From Micropterus salmoides (taxonomy: Eukaryota; Chordata; Actinopteri; Centrarchiformes; Centrarchidae): DNA of 64,000 nucleotides. Position 1 is the stretch's first letter. Each line of letters starts with the position of its first letter. The DNA lies in assembly GCF_014851395.1 (NCBI RefSeq), contig NW_024042261.1, positions 36,543,942 to 36,607,941 of the forward strand. The letters run 5' to 3'. The notes beneath the pieces were generated by a model, which saw only the letters and a list, made by a program, of their open reading frames with translations, did no database searches and was not told the DNA's origin. The position numbers were made by a program, and so were the translations under genes. Below, piece by piece: positions 57,201-63,939 of the stretch.

Positions 57201-59715
57201 AATTAGATCATAAAAAGTAGCTGAAGAGAACAGGAAGAGGACAGATTTCTTTAGGACAGATTTCAGACAAAGACATTTTTTCAGTGAGCAGCATTTATTA
57301 ATGGTTAGTTCACCTATTTGCCCTGTACCACATTGTGGAGGCAATTTTGGTTGCGCTGTCATCTGAGGCTTAGTTGTTGCTTTGTAGTACTGGGTCCAGG
57401 ACTGGAAGCTCTCATTAGACCTGTGGATCCACAGCAAATGATTTTGTTGAAGTCATATAACCGGATTGTAATTTCTTGACAACATTTTTTAATTGAAGTT
57501 CAATGAACAATTCAACAGGTAAGAGAGGAGGAGACTGATTATGAAGCGTGCATTTTGTTTTAATCAATACGTCAACTTTTCCATCTTAGCCAAGTGTAAA
57601 ACTTGGAGCCTCCGCAGCCTCCATCTCCCACTCACTTCGCCTCAGCAGTAGCTTCCGCTCTACCTCCTCTCAACACCTTTTCCTCATTCGAGGTCAGTAA
57701 TGCTACACAATCTCTGTGCTCTACACTGAGCTCATGCCTGGATGTCTGTGTGACACTGTGTCCTCTATCCACCGAACCTGCTCGCCTCAGCCAGTCCCAC
57801 CCATCGCTGCCTGATACCATCCGTCTGCCGCACACCGATCTCAGAGCAGACAAAGACCCTGCCGACCTCAAGGGCTTCTCAACCAGCATCAGTGCTGCCA
57901 AAACTGCATTTTATAATGACTGAATTAGCAGTGCCACTGACGTAAGGAAATTTCTTTCCACTTTTGAATCTCTACTCTGCCTTCACCACCCACAAACCTA
58001 TCTGCCGATATCTTTGCCTCCTTCTTCACAAGCAAAGTGCAGGCTGTAACTATACATTATACATGTCTTTCTCCATACCCTCAGCCAATGGCACAAAAGG
58101 TTCGACACCAAGTCTAACATGTAGCAATACTATTTCTATCTTTTCCTGTCTTCCCAGGTCAATGGCACTTCACTTTCCTTGTTTACTCCTCTCACAAAGA
58201 GCGAGGTATCAGAACTCCTGACCTGTAGCCGTCCCACTGCATGCCCACTGGACTGGATTCCTACCAAGCCACATCTCCTACCGAGAGGCTGAATTGATCT
58301 CTTGTATTGAAAACACTATTCATTAACTCACTTCTTTAGGTACTTACCCCATTAATGCCATATGCACTATTAGCTCTTACTAATATTGCTGCTTTAACTA
58401 GTATCTATTGCCACTTGTATTTCTCTTACTTTATTGTTGCTTTATTTATGCTTGTATGTTGTTCCTAAAATGTAAGTCATTTTGGATAAAAGTGTCTGTA
58501 AAATGAGTAAATGTAATGTAAAAACCCAATCCTACTGACAATCAATGTTGGCATCTTTTAACCATGACAATGATTGTTCCCCAGACCAAACAAAGTACAC
58601 ATTTTAACGCAAACCACGCTGGTAGATCAAAAAAAGTTTCACTTTTTTTTTACAGTGATTAGTAACAATTTTGAAAGACAAACAACCTTTAAAATATACA
58701 TCACACCTACTTTAACATTCTCCTAAGTAAGACACTTTAAATGAAATTTATTGTGTGACTAGATTTTCCCACCTTACATTGACCACTCCTACAGAGTCAG
58801 CTGACATCAAACTGTCTGATTACACAAGCCACCTAACTACAAGGTCCAACATATTTTATTTGTCATTACAACAGGATTGTAAAAGGGATACAGTTTGTAG
58901 TTCCCTTTATGCTACAAAGCTATGGCACTGCTGGTGAAATCCAGCTACTACTCAAACAGTGTACTGACAGGATTATTGAATGGGCAGTAAACAGCAAAGG
59001 TGGCACAGGCCCAGTCTCTGTTTGAAGACATATCTTGTTGGGAAACAAATTTGGATTCCCAGTATTTGCCTACTCCCTTTCCCAGGAAAAATCCCAGTGG
59101 TGAAACAAACACCATGTGGTCACACAAAGACACCTGATAGGCCTGATCAACCTTTCAGATTTCTCCCATTTCCTTATAATGATAAAGTGGCACACTTTTC
59201 AGAATGAGTGAGAACGAGTGTGTTGAAACTTATCATAAGATCAATTGATCAAAATGATTGGGTTTTTTGCACCTCAAATTTTGTGTAGCTTTTAGATTCA
59301 TTTTGGTTGCACTAAAGACCACTACCACATAGTCTAATGAATATGAATCAGAAAATCTGAATAAACACCACTTCATTAGAAGTATCAAATCCAGATTTTC
59401 CTGTCAAAAAAAGGTCAAAAGAAACATTCAGCTATAACACGCATACAAATAAGTACAACACGAGAAGCTTGATAAAGTGACACACTCGCCACCTATGCTG
59501 TCAGTTGTTAATAGGGACAAAAGATAGTTCCAATATGGACTCCACCCCCTGAGCTATTTGAATTCTTGCCATATTGAAGCAGATCATAGTGATTTCACCC
59601 ACCTGTAGATCCACAGCAGCAGGGTGAGAAAGAGGATGGTGTCCACCGCAATGATGCACATTAACAATCTGAACTTCTTTAGTGGAGACGGCTGATGATG
59701 ATCGTTGACAGACAT
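33159..59715 (-). CDS. GT92 family glycosyltransferase, 9 coding exons
   Basis: This is the host gene of the window. Nine exons, all with GT-AG borders and matching phases, give 1416 coding bases (471 residues). Residues 1-16 are cytosolic, 17-36 form a signal anchor, about 39-90 a Ser/Gln/Lys-rich stem, and the rest the lumenal GT92 (DUF23) domain. Domain landmarks are LLISAYQEHR (exon 3), VRVISVVLRD (exon 4), PYNFTVCLSTMFDFTNVLQ (exon 5), LLGVDRVAIYKTSC (exon 6), and WPLSRFL...GDLHYFGQ...LNDC with the DMDE metal/donor motif at residues 308-311 (exon 7). Characterised GT92 enzymes, such as nematode GALT-1 and a bird enzyme, are beta-1,4-galactosyltransferases of the secretory pathway. The acceptor of this one is unknown. 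Length and order are normal for the family, and no stop or frameshift is seen, so the gene looks functional. Confidence 0.88.
35102..35419 (-). CDS. GT92 exon 8
   Basis: The acceptor is TTTTTTTACCAG|T and the donor CACACAAG|GTAAGT. It is the largest exon (105 full codons): WTALLPLLENKYGADLCYLF, a Pro-rich loop (LPPPTSQTLPQQ), then NTKIIVNPRAVFSTAVHKVL and ARMYHTR. Confidence 0.93.
35575..36170 (-). pseudogene. LINE 3' part with restriction-like endonuclease
   Basis: It lies in GT92 intron 7. The minus strand encodes a CCHC-like knuckle, DPRCRLCKDAPETVQHITAG followed by C, and the restriction-like endonuclease motif PDIVLIDKQQKKAAVIDVVI, then KVKATVVPAVIGALGAVTPK. This C-terminal endonuclease marks the early-branching LINE clades (R2/R4/NeSL type), which cut specific targets, rather than the APE-bearing L2. 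One frameshift near 35830 separates the two motifs. RT is absent (5' truncation). Flanking AC/AT repeats follow at 35540-35575. Confidence 0.8.
36199..36263. repeat. Interleaved inverted repeats with B-box-like cores
   Basis: An 18-base arm (36199-36216) pairs with 36231-36248 (16 of 18), and a perfect 10-base arm ACAGGTGATC (36218-36227) pairs with 36254-36263. The arms contain GGGAATCGAACC and GGTTTGATTCCC, which resemble the tRNA B box in both orientations. Confidence 0.6.
36290..36335. repeat. (TA)n/(CA)n microsatellite
   Basis: A TATATA run followed by about nine CA units in GT92 intron 7. Confidence 0.9.
36533..36734 (-). CDS. GT92 exon 7: DMDE motif
   Basis: The acceptor is TCTTTTCAG|GT and the donor GTCGACAG|GTAGCA. 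It encodes LVEVIPWPLSRFL, then HGPGDLHYFGQIAALNDCVY and YVALQDMDELILPQ. DMDE (residues 308-311) is the DxD-like motif expected to bind the divalent metal and the sugar nucleotide. Confidence 0.96.
36990..39535. other. Intronic sequence (GT92 intron 6), unclassified repeats
   Basis: A 'gggccctgtttcagaaagcagg' repeat end is at 36989-37010. A GC-rich patch lies at 37120-37480, with open frames on both strands that match no family I know. Two similar blocks with 'ctaggttgc...cgaggcaagctaa' occur at 38472-38500 and 39407-39435, probably copies of one repeat. No host exon is needed or seen here. Confidence 0.4.
40336..40638 (+). pseudogene. DIRS RNase H-like fragment
   Basis: The frame reads LQFSVLVHTDYQAAAAACIY, then RQGGVRSAQLVGMARWLLLW and VEYILGVLNRGADIM. 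This matches the RNase H end of the DIRS pol (D-N/Y...Y-NRQGG-RS...VPG--N--AD--SR). The homologous piece of the other family is at 53258-53467. Confidence 0.7.
40647..41251 (+). pseudogene. DIRS tyrosine recombinase, deleted
   Basis: Frames 40647-40835 and 40937-41251 encode LGLKGASTQSSYSSTWSAFQ, then LLMDRGL and, after a large deletion, HSMRGVSSSVALHGGMSVDD and FIHFYIRDV. HSMR is the active-site His-x-x-Arg and HFY holds the catalytic Tyr. The first catalytic Arg region (AKRV in the copy at 21640-22141) is deleted, so it cannot recombine DNA. Confidence 0.75.
42107..42655. mobile_element. Non-coding MITE-like insertion in DIRS end
   Basis: It begins 'gcttgatttatactcctccg' and ends with 'acagtataaattac...cttaagctt'-type sequence, so the ends are loosely inverted. 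It carries repeated 'ctacgccataggctacgcacg' motifs. It interrupts the DIRS terminal region. No ORF. Confidence 0.4.
43044..43179. mobile_element. Fold-back Penelope-like insertion with target duplication
   Basis: Two copies of one repeat are joined head to head: arms 43076-43127 and 43130-43181, 52 bases with one mismatch and a two-base centre. The insertion is bracketed by the direct repeat TACATGGTATAATGT (43029-43043 and 43180-43194). The plus-oriented copy starts TTCCAGTATC (43128), the same bases that follow the GUC of the hammerhead-like motif at 8228. The minus-oriented copy extends further, to 43044. Confidence 0.85.
43198..43687. mobile_element. TTAA-flanked MITE (piggyBac-like)
   Basis: Terminal inverted repeats AGGAGACCTATTAT (43198-43211) and their exact complement (43674-43687) are flanked by TTAA on both sides (43194-43197 and 43688-43691), the target signature of piggyBac. 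It is 490 bp with no transposase, so it depends on another element. Confidence 0.85.
43700..46150. other. GT92 intron 6, proximal part
   Basis: AT-rich intronic sequence with a (GT)n run at 44959-44978. Short frames at 45305-45577 and 45776-46118 have no domain I recognise and no splice phase that fits the gene. Confidence 0.45.
46157..46268 (-). CDS. GT92 exon 6
   Basis: The acceptor is TATTGTAG|CTG and the donor ATAAAG|GTGAAG. It encodes LVQSLEMMQLLGVDRVAIYK, then TSCSPETQRILDYYTHK, the Rossmann-like core strand-helix unit of GT92. Confidence 0.95.
46641..46753 (-). CDS. GT92 exon 5
   Basis: The acceptor is TTTTCTTAG|AT and the donor CTGCAG|GTAACG. It encodes KLDNEFFEVKNQEANIIF, then PYNFTVCLSTMFDFTNVLQ, the most diagnostic GT92 block in the window. 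Confidence 0.95.
47230..47586 (+). pseudogene. L2 LINE 3' tail in GT92 intron 4
   Basis: The frame ends KTHFYQKAYPDFI-type residues (ORF2 C-terminus). The 3' UTR follows, with 'aaagcactttgttcttttgc' and a terminal (ATT)n at 47563-47585. It was inserted antisense to the gene. Confidence 0.8.
47780..47996 (-). CDS. GT92 exon 4
   Basis: The acceptor is TGGTATCAG|GTT and the donor CTGAAG|GTACTG. It encodes VRVISVVLRDKEETYFCHIC and continues to VTSAADDSE. It has four Cys residues (two in CHICC, then CPVPSGC) that could form lumenal disulfides. An inner acceptor (ATTTCAG) would hit a stop at once. Confidence 0.88.
48566..48660 (-). CDS. GT92 exon 3: start of the catalytic domain
   Basis: The acceptor is ACTCATGCAG|TT and the donor CAATGAG|GTCAGT. 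It encodes VSQGQKGSLVAVKKSKT, then LLISAYQEHRTTNNE; the S-A-Y-x-x-x-R motif is the conserved beginning of GT92 domains. An alternative acceptor eight bases downstream breaks the phase. Confidence 0.87.
49237..49420. repeat. Tc1 left terminal inverted repeat
   Basis: It matches the reverse complement of 56875-57059 with few mismatches. Confidence 0.9.
49597..50077 (+). pseudogene. Tc1 transposase, N-terminal part
   Basis: The frame starts MKTRELSMGEKQAFVKLRKE. It contains a first helix-turn-helix (GKSTRATGQTLGVVSTTIWK), the GRPRKT AT-hook-like linker, and part of the second HTH (KKTSKTSVCDITNDL). A frameshift near 49880 is followed by VWRKKGTAYDLKHTST, the region before the first catalytic Asp block of Tc1 proteins. 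Homology stops at the GGT near 50077, where the foreign insertion begins. Inactive. Confidence 0.85.
50078..50610. other. Insertion flank of unknown identity
   Basis: A non-coding segment between the Tc1 break and the L2 fragment. It includes a tRNA-like stretch on the minus strand (50515-50430) with an A-box-like CTCAGTTAGC and a B-box-like GAGTTCGAATCC. I cannot fold a proper cloverleaf, so it is more likely a SINE head than a tRNA gene. Confidence 0.35.
50625..51885 (+). pseudogene. L2-type LINE fragment, plus orientation
   Basis: The endonuclease half begins YYPPGPAGVFLTNFTNFLSS, then VLIIGDFNLHIDD, HTLDLVFSL and VSDHSCVFFDI (catalytic residues present). The linker follows, then the start of RT (SYRPISKLPFMSKILEKVVA, FQSGFGKKHSTETALLK). 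It ends abruptly at about 51885, where DIRS sequence begins. It is a different L2 subfamily from the 26370-30140 copy. Confidence 0.85.
51974..52697 (+). pseudogene. DIRS Gag-like frames
   Basis: Frame 51974-52456 has a Cys/His cluster (CVYCLGMPHAQAALEGAACG, then HCEAL) near its N-terminus, characteristic of fish DIRS ORF1. Frame 52374-52697 continues with ASYLSPGLASSLKELPTKPC and YQADLLKDMDSGGGPSEEDV. One frameshift near 52455 separates the two. The protein would coat the element RNA. Confidence 0.65.
52888..53245 (+). pseudogene. DIRS reverse transcriptase, N-terminal fingers only
   Basis: The frame contains GYRLQFRVRPPRFNGVVW, LEKGAIELIYPPVRESGFYS, then RYFIVPKKDRGLRPILDLRS. After KFRMFT-like residues (FRFRMFT) the sequence jumps straight to RNase H. 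The catalytic palm with the D and DD motifs is missing, so no reverse transcription is possible. Confidence 0.8.
53258..53673 (+). pseudogene. DIRS RNase H and pol C-terminus
   Basis: Frame 53258-53467 reads NHQGGLRSRPLCTLAHQILL, then RATYVPGTQNQGADLLSRQG. The other frame (to 53673) reads PIDVDLFASQETTHCPLWFS, then LDAMEQTWPRLRLHAFPPIT. This is the RNase H end and the following conserved block of DIRS pol. Confidence 0.75.
53820..54742 (+). pseudogene. DIRS tyrosine recombinase with an in-frame deletion
   Basis: The long open frame (from 53561) covers the recombinase from about 53820: TVETLLSSRAPSTRRTYGLK (N-terminal DNA-binding domain), VLEFLQDRFCAGLSPSTLKV, then RVGDLQALLVSPQCLEF, HSTRGMAASKALLVGASLQD and AGWATPHTFIRFYSLDL. 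The active-site His-x-x-Arg, Trp and Tyr are visible. Compared with 21640-22141, about 30 residues between WDL and RVGDL are missing, although the frame and the Arg of RVGDL are kept. It would integrate the circular cDNA of the element if intact. Confidence 0.85.
55093..56100 (-). pseudogene. L2-type LINE fragment, minus orientation
   Basis: The same subfamily and almost the same segment as 50625-51885, inverted. It includes the IGDFNL...HTLDLVF and VSDHSCVFFDIN endonuclease motifs, DPCSLMGCSDADVFIQSFNN, DSIGPCIVAMINTSLL and SYRPISKLPFMSQILEKVVA, and stops at LTLFLEN beside the DIRS end. With the plus copy it forms about 1-kb inverted arms around the DIRS element. Confidence 0.85.
56190..56345 (+). 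repeat. L2 3' UTR tail, plus orientation
   Basis: It contains 'gtgaagcactttgtgatttt' and 'aaggcgctatacaaataaa', the conserved L2/CR1-type 3' end, and abuts the Tc1 sequence at about 56353. It may be the real 3' end of the plus-strand L2 at 50625, separated from it by the inverted copy and the DIRS element. Confidence 0.65.
56353..56815 (+). pseudogene. Tc1 transposase, C-terminal part
   Basis: It resumes with TWACMAASGTGSLIFI, then GRKFIMQQDSDPKHTAN (catalytic Asp in QQDSDPKHT) and KVLDWPSQSPDLNPI. The Glu that should follow NPI (NPIEH in the family) is lost, replaced by NPIALHF through a point change plus frameshift. The shifted frame continues FHLLKGRLK and AVKAWNSITNEECNSLV to a stop at 56815. 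The element was therefore dead even apart from the insertion, or decayed later. Confidence 0.85.
56875..57059. repeat. Tc1 right terminal inverted repeat
   Basis: It ends GGAGGGGACTG followed by TATA. Partner of 49237-49420. Confidence 0.9.
57314..57420 (-). CDS. GT92 exon 2: stem region
   Basis: The acceptor is GGATCCACAG|G and the donor CAAATAG|GTGAAC. It encodes residues 38-73, including NESFQSWTQYY and TAQPKLPPQC. One base enters from exon 1 (Arg 38) and one base is left for Val 74. It is low in complexity and not conserved in the family, so it rests on splice sites and phase. Confidence 0.75.
57590..58520 (+). pseudogene. L2-type LINE with internal deletion (GT92 intron 1)
   Basis: The frame reads RADKDPADLKGFSTSISAAK, then TAFYND, and after a stop SSATDVRKFLSTFESLLCLH (the linker between endonuclease and RT in fish L2). 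It then jumps to the 3' tail 'ttttggataaaagtgtctgtaaaatgagtaaatgtaatgt'. The RT is missing. Inserted antisense to the gene. Confidence 0.8.
59603..59715 (-). CDS. GT92 exon 1: cytosolic tail and signal anchor
   Basis: ATG at 59715-59713 in a good context (GGCAAAATGT). It encodes MSVNDHHQPSPLKKF followed by about 20 hydrophobic residues ending LLLWIY, and ends at CTACAG|GTGGGT with two bases of codon 38. An acceptor-like CTTGTCCAG just upstream (exon would start at 59773) suggests a separate upstream 5' UTR exon. Confidence 0.85.
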
Positions 59716-60059
59716 TTTGCCTCAGTTCTGCCGTGCTTGCCTAATATATGTCTCCCTGATTCAGTGGAGAAACCTGGACAAGCAGAAATAAGTGAGTGAT
59801 TCTTATCTTTTCCTCAGATGCTTCAGCTCCAGCAGCTCAGACATCCTCAACGGAGAAACAGTAACAAAAAGCGCAAAACTTGCCGAATAGAGAAAGAATT
59901 AAGCATTACAAATATGAATCCTTTATTGAAAGAACCATGGCCTGTAGGGACTGCAGTGTTCATTTCACAGCACAATAGGAGATGGACAGCACAAACTGGA
60001 GGGGGGGGGGCTGTGCGCTGTACATAAGATGTTAAAGCATGTACCAGACACAACAGTTG

Positions 60060-60370
60060 CAGTCTCTCCACCCTGTGCCCATCATGGTGTGGGAGATAGA
60101 AGGCATCCAGATGTATTGTCCTTATGTTCTTAGTAACAAAGGAGGGCTATGGTCTCAACACGGCCACACTGTTGTCACCACAAAACAGCATGCATCTGGG
60201 GTGAACAGACACGGCAGACACCCTTTTAGCCGAGGTGAGAGCTAGCAGCAAGGCTGTCTTGAGAGATAGCCTTTTCAGAGAGGACTGCCCCAGGGGCTCC
60301 TAAGGTGCAGACCTTAGAGCCCCCAGCATAAGTGGCAGGTCCCACTGATGGGTCGTACAGACTACATAAC
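60060..60370 (-). pseudogene. DIRS recombinase scrap
   Basis: The minus strand encodes HQWDLPLMLGALRSAP, then LSLKTALLLALTSAKRVSAV; AKRV is the first catalytic Arg region. Only about 60 codons of the recombinase remain, upstream of the GT92 gene. Confidence 0.7.
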
Positions 60371-60396
60371 TTCCAAAGTCAGCTGATTGCTGACTT

Positions 60397-61262
60397 GCAT
60401 GTCTTGTACGTAAGTATTCACAGCCTTTGCTCAATACTTAGTTGAAGCACCTTTCTCACTAATTACAGCTTCAAGTATTTTTCAGTATGATGCTACGAGC
60501 TTTGCACACCTATGTTTAGGCAGTTTCTCCCATTCTTCTGCAGGACCTCTCAAGCTCCATCAGGTTGGATGGGAAGCGATGCACAGCCATTTTCAGAGCT
60601 CTCCAGAGATGCTCAGTCGGGTTCAAGTCTGGGCTCTGGGTGGGCCGCTCAGGGACATTCACAGAGCTGTAATGTGCTTTTTACTGAGTGGCTTCCATCT
60701 GGCCACTCTACTATACACGCCTAATTGGTGGAGTGCTGCAGAGATTGTTGTTCTTCTGGAAGGTTCTCCTCTCGGGTTCTTGGTCACCTCCCTGACTAAG
60801 GCCCTTCTCCCCCGATCGCTCAGTTTGGCCGGGCGGCCAGCTCTAGGAAGAGTCCTGGTGGTTCCATACTTCTTCCATTTACGGATGATGGAGGCCACTG
60901 TGCTAATTGGGACCTTCAATGCTACAGAATTTTTTCTGTACCCTTTCACAGATCTGTGTCTCGATACAATCCTCACGGAGGTCTACAGACAATTCCTTGA
61001 ACTTCATGGCTTGGTTTGTGCTCTGACGTGCACTTTTAACTGTGGGAACTTATATAGACAGGTGTGTGCCTTTCCAAATCATGTCCAATCAACTGAATTT
61101 ACCACAGGTGGACTCCAATCAAGTTTTAGAAACATCTTAAGGATGATCAGTGCAAACAGGATGCACCTGAGCTCAATTTTGAGTGTCATGATAAAGGCTG
61201 TCAATATTTATGTAAATGTGCTTTTTTCGTGAAGCGCTGTGAATACTTTCTGGATGCACAGT
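60397..61262 (-). mobile_element. Tc1-like transposon, internally deleted
   Basis: The ends share an AGTATTCACAGC-type inverted repeat (about 60412 and, as its complement, 61239). The minus strand encodes the transposase N-terminus (60976-60659): first HTH with VPISTVASIIRKWKKYGTTR, linker GRPAKLSDR, second HTH SRRTTISAALHQLGV. It then jumps directly to SPDLNPTEHLWRALKMAVHR at 60655-60580 (last catalytic Glu in PTEHLW). Both catalytic Asp residues are deleted. A different Tc1 family from the one at 49237. Confidence 0.85.
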
Positions 61263-62430
61263 ACCCCATTTGGCCCCTCCTACAAAATCAAACAGCTCTC
61301 CTTCTCTCTTGAAGTACTGTTTTTACCATATTTGGATATGTTTCATGCAAGCTAAATAGTTAAAGTTGTAACTCTGAAGCAAGATGCTCCAAGGAAAAGT
61401 GTAGTGGCAAGTTGACCAAGTTAATGGCAGCTATCACTGTTATTCGGTTGCTTGAATTTAAAATGTTAACATACATGGGAAGAATGCCTATGATAAAAAG
61501 AAAAAGGCCTGTAAAAGTCACAGAAAAGAGTTCATGCATTGTAAAAGTGTAATATACAATGTTACAATACAATATAATACAATCTTAGTTAGGCAGGACC
61601 ATTTTTGTTGATGTATGGTAAAAGGAAATTTCAAATGCAATCTAGTGGATAAAACCTGAAATAGAAGCTCTGCCAGAAACATTGTTACTGTATGTTTTGT
61701 ATAGTTTAGTTTTTGTATTAAACTCCACAATGTATAGAGTTTGTGCAGCATTACAATAGGCAAATACAAAAAATTAAAAAAGCGTACTGCCTAACGTCAA
61801 GTGCTGTAGTTACATATAAACATTTATTTCAGAAGCTGAAAGTTTTTTTTTTGTCCCACGATATTTGCTGTGACATTACTGCGTGCATGGGAACGTTTAA
61901 ATTACCGACAGCAGCCTCTCTAACCATTAAATTCAATCGTTAAAGAAAACACTCAGCCTAAATAAATACAATCCAATAAAGAAATTACCTGGAAAGCTAC
62001 AGGGACCGGTAGAGGTGGAGTAAAATGTACATTGGGTTGTGGTCTCTAAATTTGTGAAAATAATTATTTGGGTGGATGGCGTTTAGATGATTTTTGAATC
62101 CGCCGATCCGCGCATCAAACCAATTCAGCTGGTATTCGTGACAAAAGGGCTGCAAACAACTGCCGACGACTCAAAATAACTATGTTGTAATATCACCCTG
62201 CACTGATCATGTTGTTCTAATAGTGCCCATTATTTAATCAGCACTTGTCATTCCAAGCCCTGTGGTGACAGTTACAAGGGCTGTAGGCTATTTGAGATAT
62301 ATTTTACTGTCATTTCTAAAAGAGATGATGAAAGGCTCACCTTATCAAGCTGAAGGCTGAAATCATCTCCTGTTTACAGACAAAAGGCGCACCACCAAAA
62401 AAAGTTTTTTGTGTTGGGCATGATAGCGCA
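61263..62430. other. No recognisable gene
   Basis: AT-rich intergenic sequence. Nothing that I can name. Confidence 0.45.
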
Positions 62431-62623
62431 GGCTACTGCAATCTGTTATCAAAAGGTGTGTTCTTTATTTCGACCTGGAGATGTTGCCTCGACCAGGTGG
62501 GGTAGAGTGCGAGGGGGGCGGGGAGCGAGAGGGCGCCGTGTGGAGGGGGAGCAGCCAACACAATATCCACACAGAAGAACAGACTGAAAATGACAATGTT
62601 ACAGATAATTATAGTAAAGTTAA

Positions 62624-62728
62624 TGATAATAATAATAATAATAATATGACTAGTAATAAGGGTTTGAGAAGCCGGTGTTGAGCAGGAACAGGGGGGCAGC
62701 GGGTGACTCGCCACCACAGATCCAGACT

Positions 62729-62769
<41 letters not shown>
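62624..62769. repeat. (AAT)n and (CA)n microsatellites
   Basis: AAT runs at 62624-62646 and about 19 CA units at 62731-62769. Confidence 0.95.
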
Positions 62770-62771
<2 letters not shown>

Positions 62772-62839
62772 TTGTGCGCCTTGTTTCCTCATTGTACACA
62801 GTTTAACAACTGATAAGATTATTTGCAGTTAATACCTAA

Positions 62840-63930
62840 CCTCCTTGTATGGTGTTCGGGTCTGTTGGACCCGTTTTCATTTTTTATCAAAAGAAAAATT
62901 ATACGATTATTTTTTCAAACTCAGACTCATTGGCCTTGGCTCATTTTCTGTGAAGAATATATATCAGAACACATTTTCAATGAAAACACACTGTACACCC
63001 CCCCTACACATTTACATTACACACAAGATGTCCGGGTCCACTGGACCCGAGGCTAATAAAAGTGTGGAAACTGTAGGTCCTGTGTACCTTTACTCTGTCC
63101 TCCTCTTGTCAGTGTGTGTGTGTGTGTGAGTTGTGTGTTTCTGCGCCTGCGGTTCCCACACAAGGTCACAACATTGTTGCAAAATTCAAGCACGGCCACC
63201 GTCTGCTCTCACATTCCTGGGGTTAGTGTAGGGGGTAGATTATACAGTTTGTACGTTTGAAAAGCCATTACGCATATGGAGAGTCACCATAAACCACATA
63301 TCTATATGTGTGTGTTACGTGTGTTATGTGTGTGTGCGTGCGCGCGTGTGAGAGAGAGATTGTATGTAAGTGTGAGTGCAAGAGTTCCTGCACAAAGTTG
63401 CAACATTGTTGCAAAATTCAAGCATCAACACTGTCTGCTCTCACATTCCCGCACATTTTACCCTCTGTCTTGTGGGAACCAATATTTATTTTCTCTAAAT
63501 TGGGGGCGGGACACAATAAATATAGCTTTACCAGTGTGGTCACACAATCACAACTGATCAAGATGGCCAAAAGATTCGCTGCTCAGAGGGCCTTGCAATT
63601 GATTTTGGAAGAGACAGAAGATTTTGATGATGTACAAGAAGAGGTTTCAGAATGATCAAATAGATTTTTTTGATGTCATTTTAGTAAAAAATAAACAAAA
63701 AAACGAGTAGCACTTTAATTCTTAAATGTGATCTAACAAAGGTAAAGAGAAAATATTAACCATATATGCTGCTTATATTGCTTTTAATTGGGATGAAATA
63801 AACATCTGTTGAGTATTTTAACATAAAATTGTTTGATTGTGTTGAATTAAAAACCCCAAAATGCAGCGGGTCCACCAGACCCACAAACACTGGCTGAATA
63901 ACAAAAATATGAACACCACACAAGGGTTCT
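62840..63930 (+). mobile_element. piggyBac-derived non-autonomous element
   Basis: The ends are inverted repeats (CCTTGTATGGTGTTC at 62851-62865 and, as its complement, near 63910-63925). Inside each end a GGGTC...GACCC palindrome occurs ('gggtctgttggaccc' 62869-62883, 'gggtccactggacccg' 63033-63048, 'gggtccaccagaccc' 63869-63883). A TATA-like and ATG-bearing region (63500-63655) encodes a piggyBac-type N-terminus and stops at once. The flanking TTAA is decayed to CTAA and TTCT. Confidence 0.65.
63563..63655 (+). CDS. Truncated piggyBac-type transposase N-terminus (30 aa)
   Basis: It encodes MAKRFAAQRALQLILEETED followed by an acidic tail (DFDDVQEEVSE) and a stop. The K-R-F...A-L-x-L-I-L motif plus acidic stretch is how many piggyBac transposases begin. 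The DDD catalytic domain is absent. The preceding 'caatcacaactgatcaagatgg' gives a usable start context. It is either a relic or a short peptide with no known role. Confidence 0.55.
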   Translation: MAKRFAAQRALQLILEETEDFDDVQEEVSE

Positions 63931-63939
63931 TTCCATATT

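Noticed and set aside
60579..61232. 217-codon plus-strand frame with a membrane-protein look
   Set aside because: It is the antisense of the Tc1 transposase on the minus strand, which has HTH and PTEHLW motifs.
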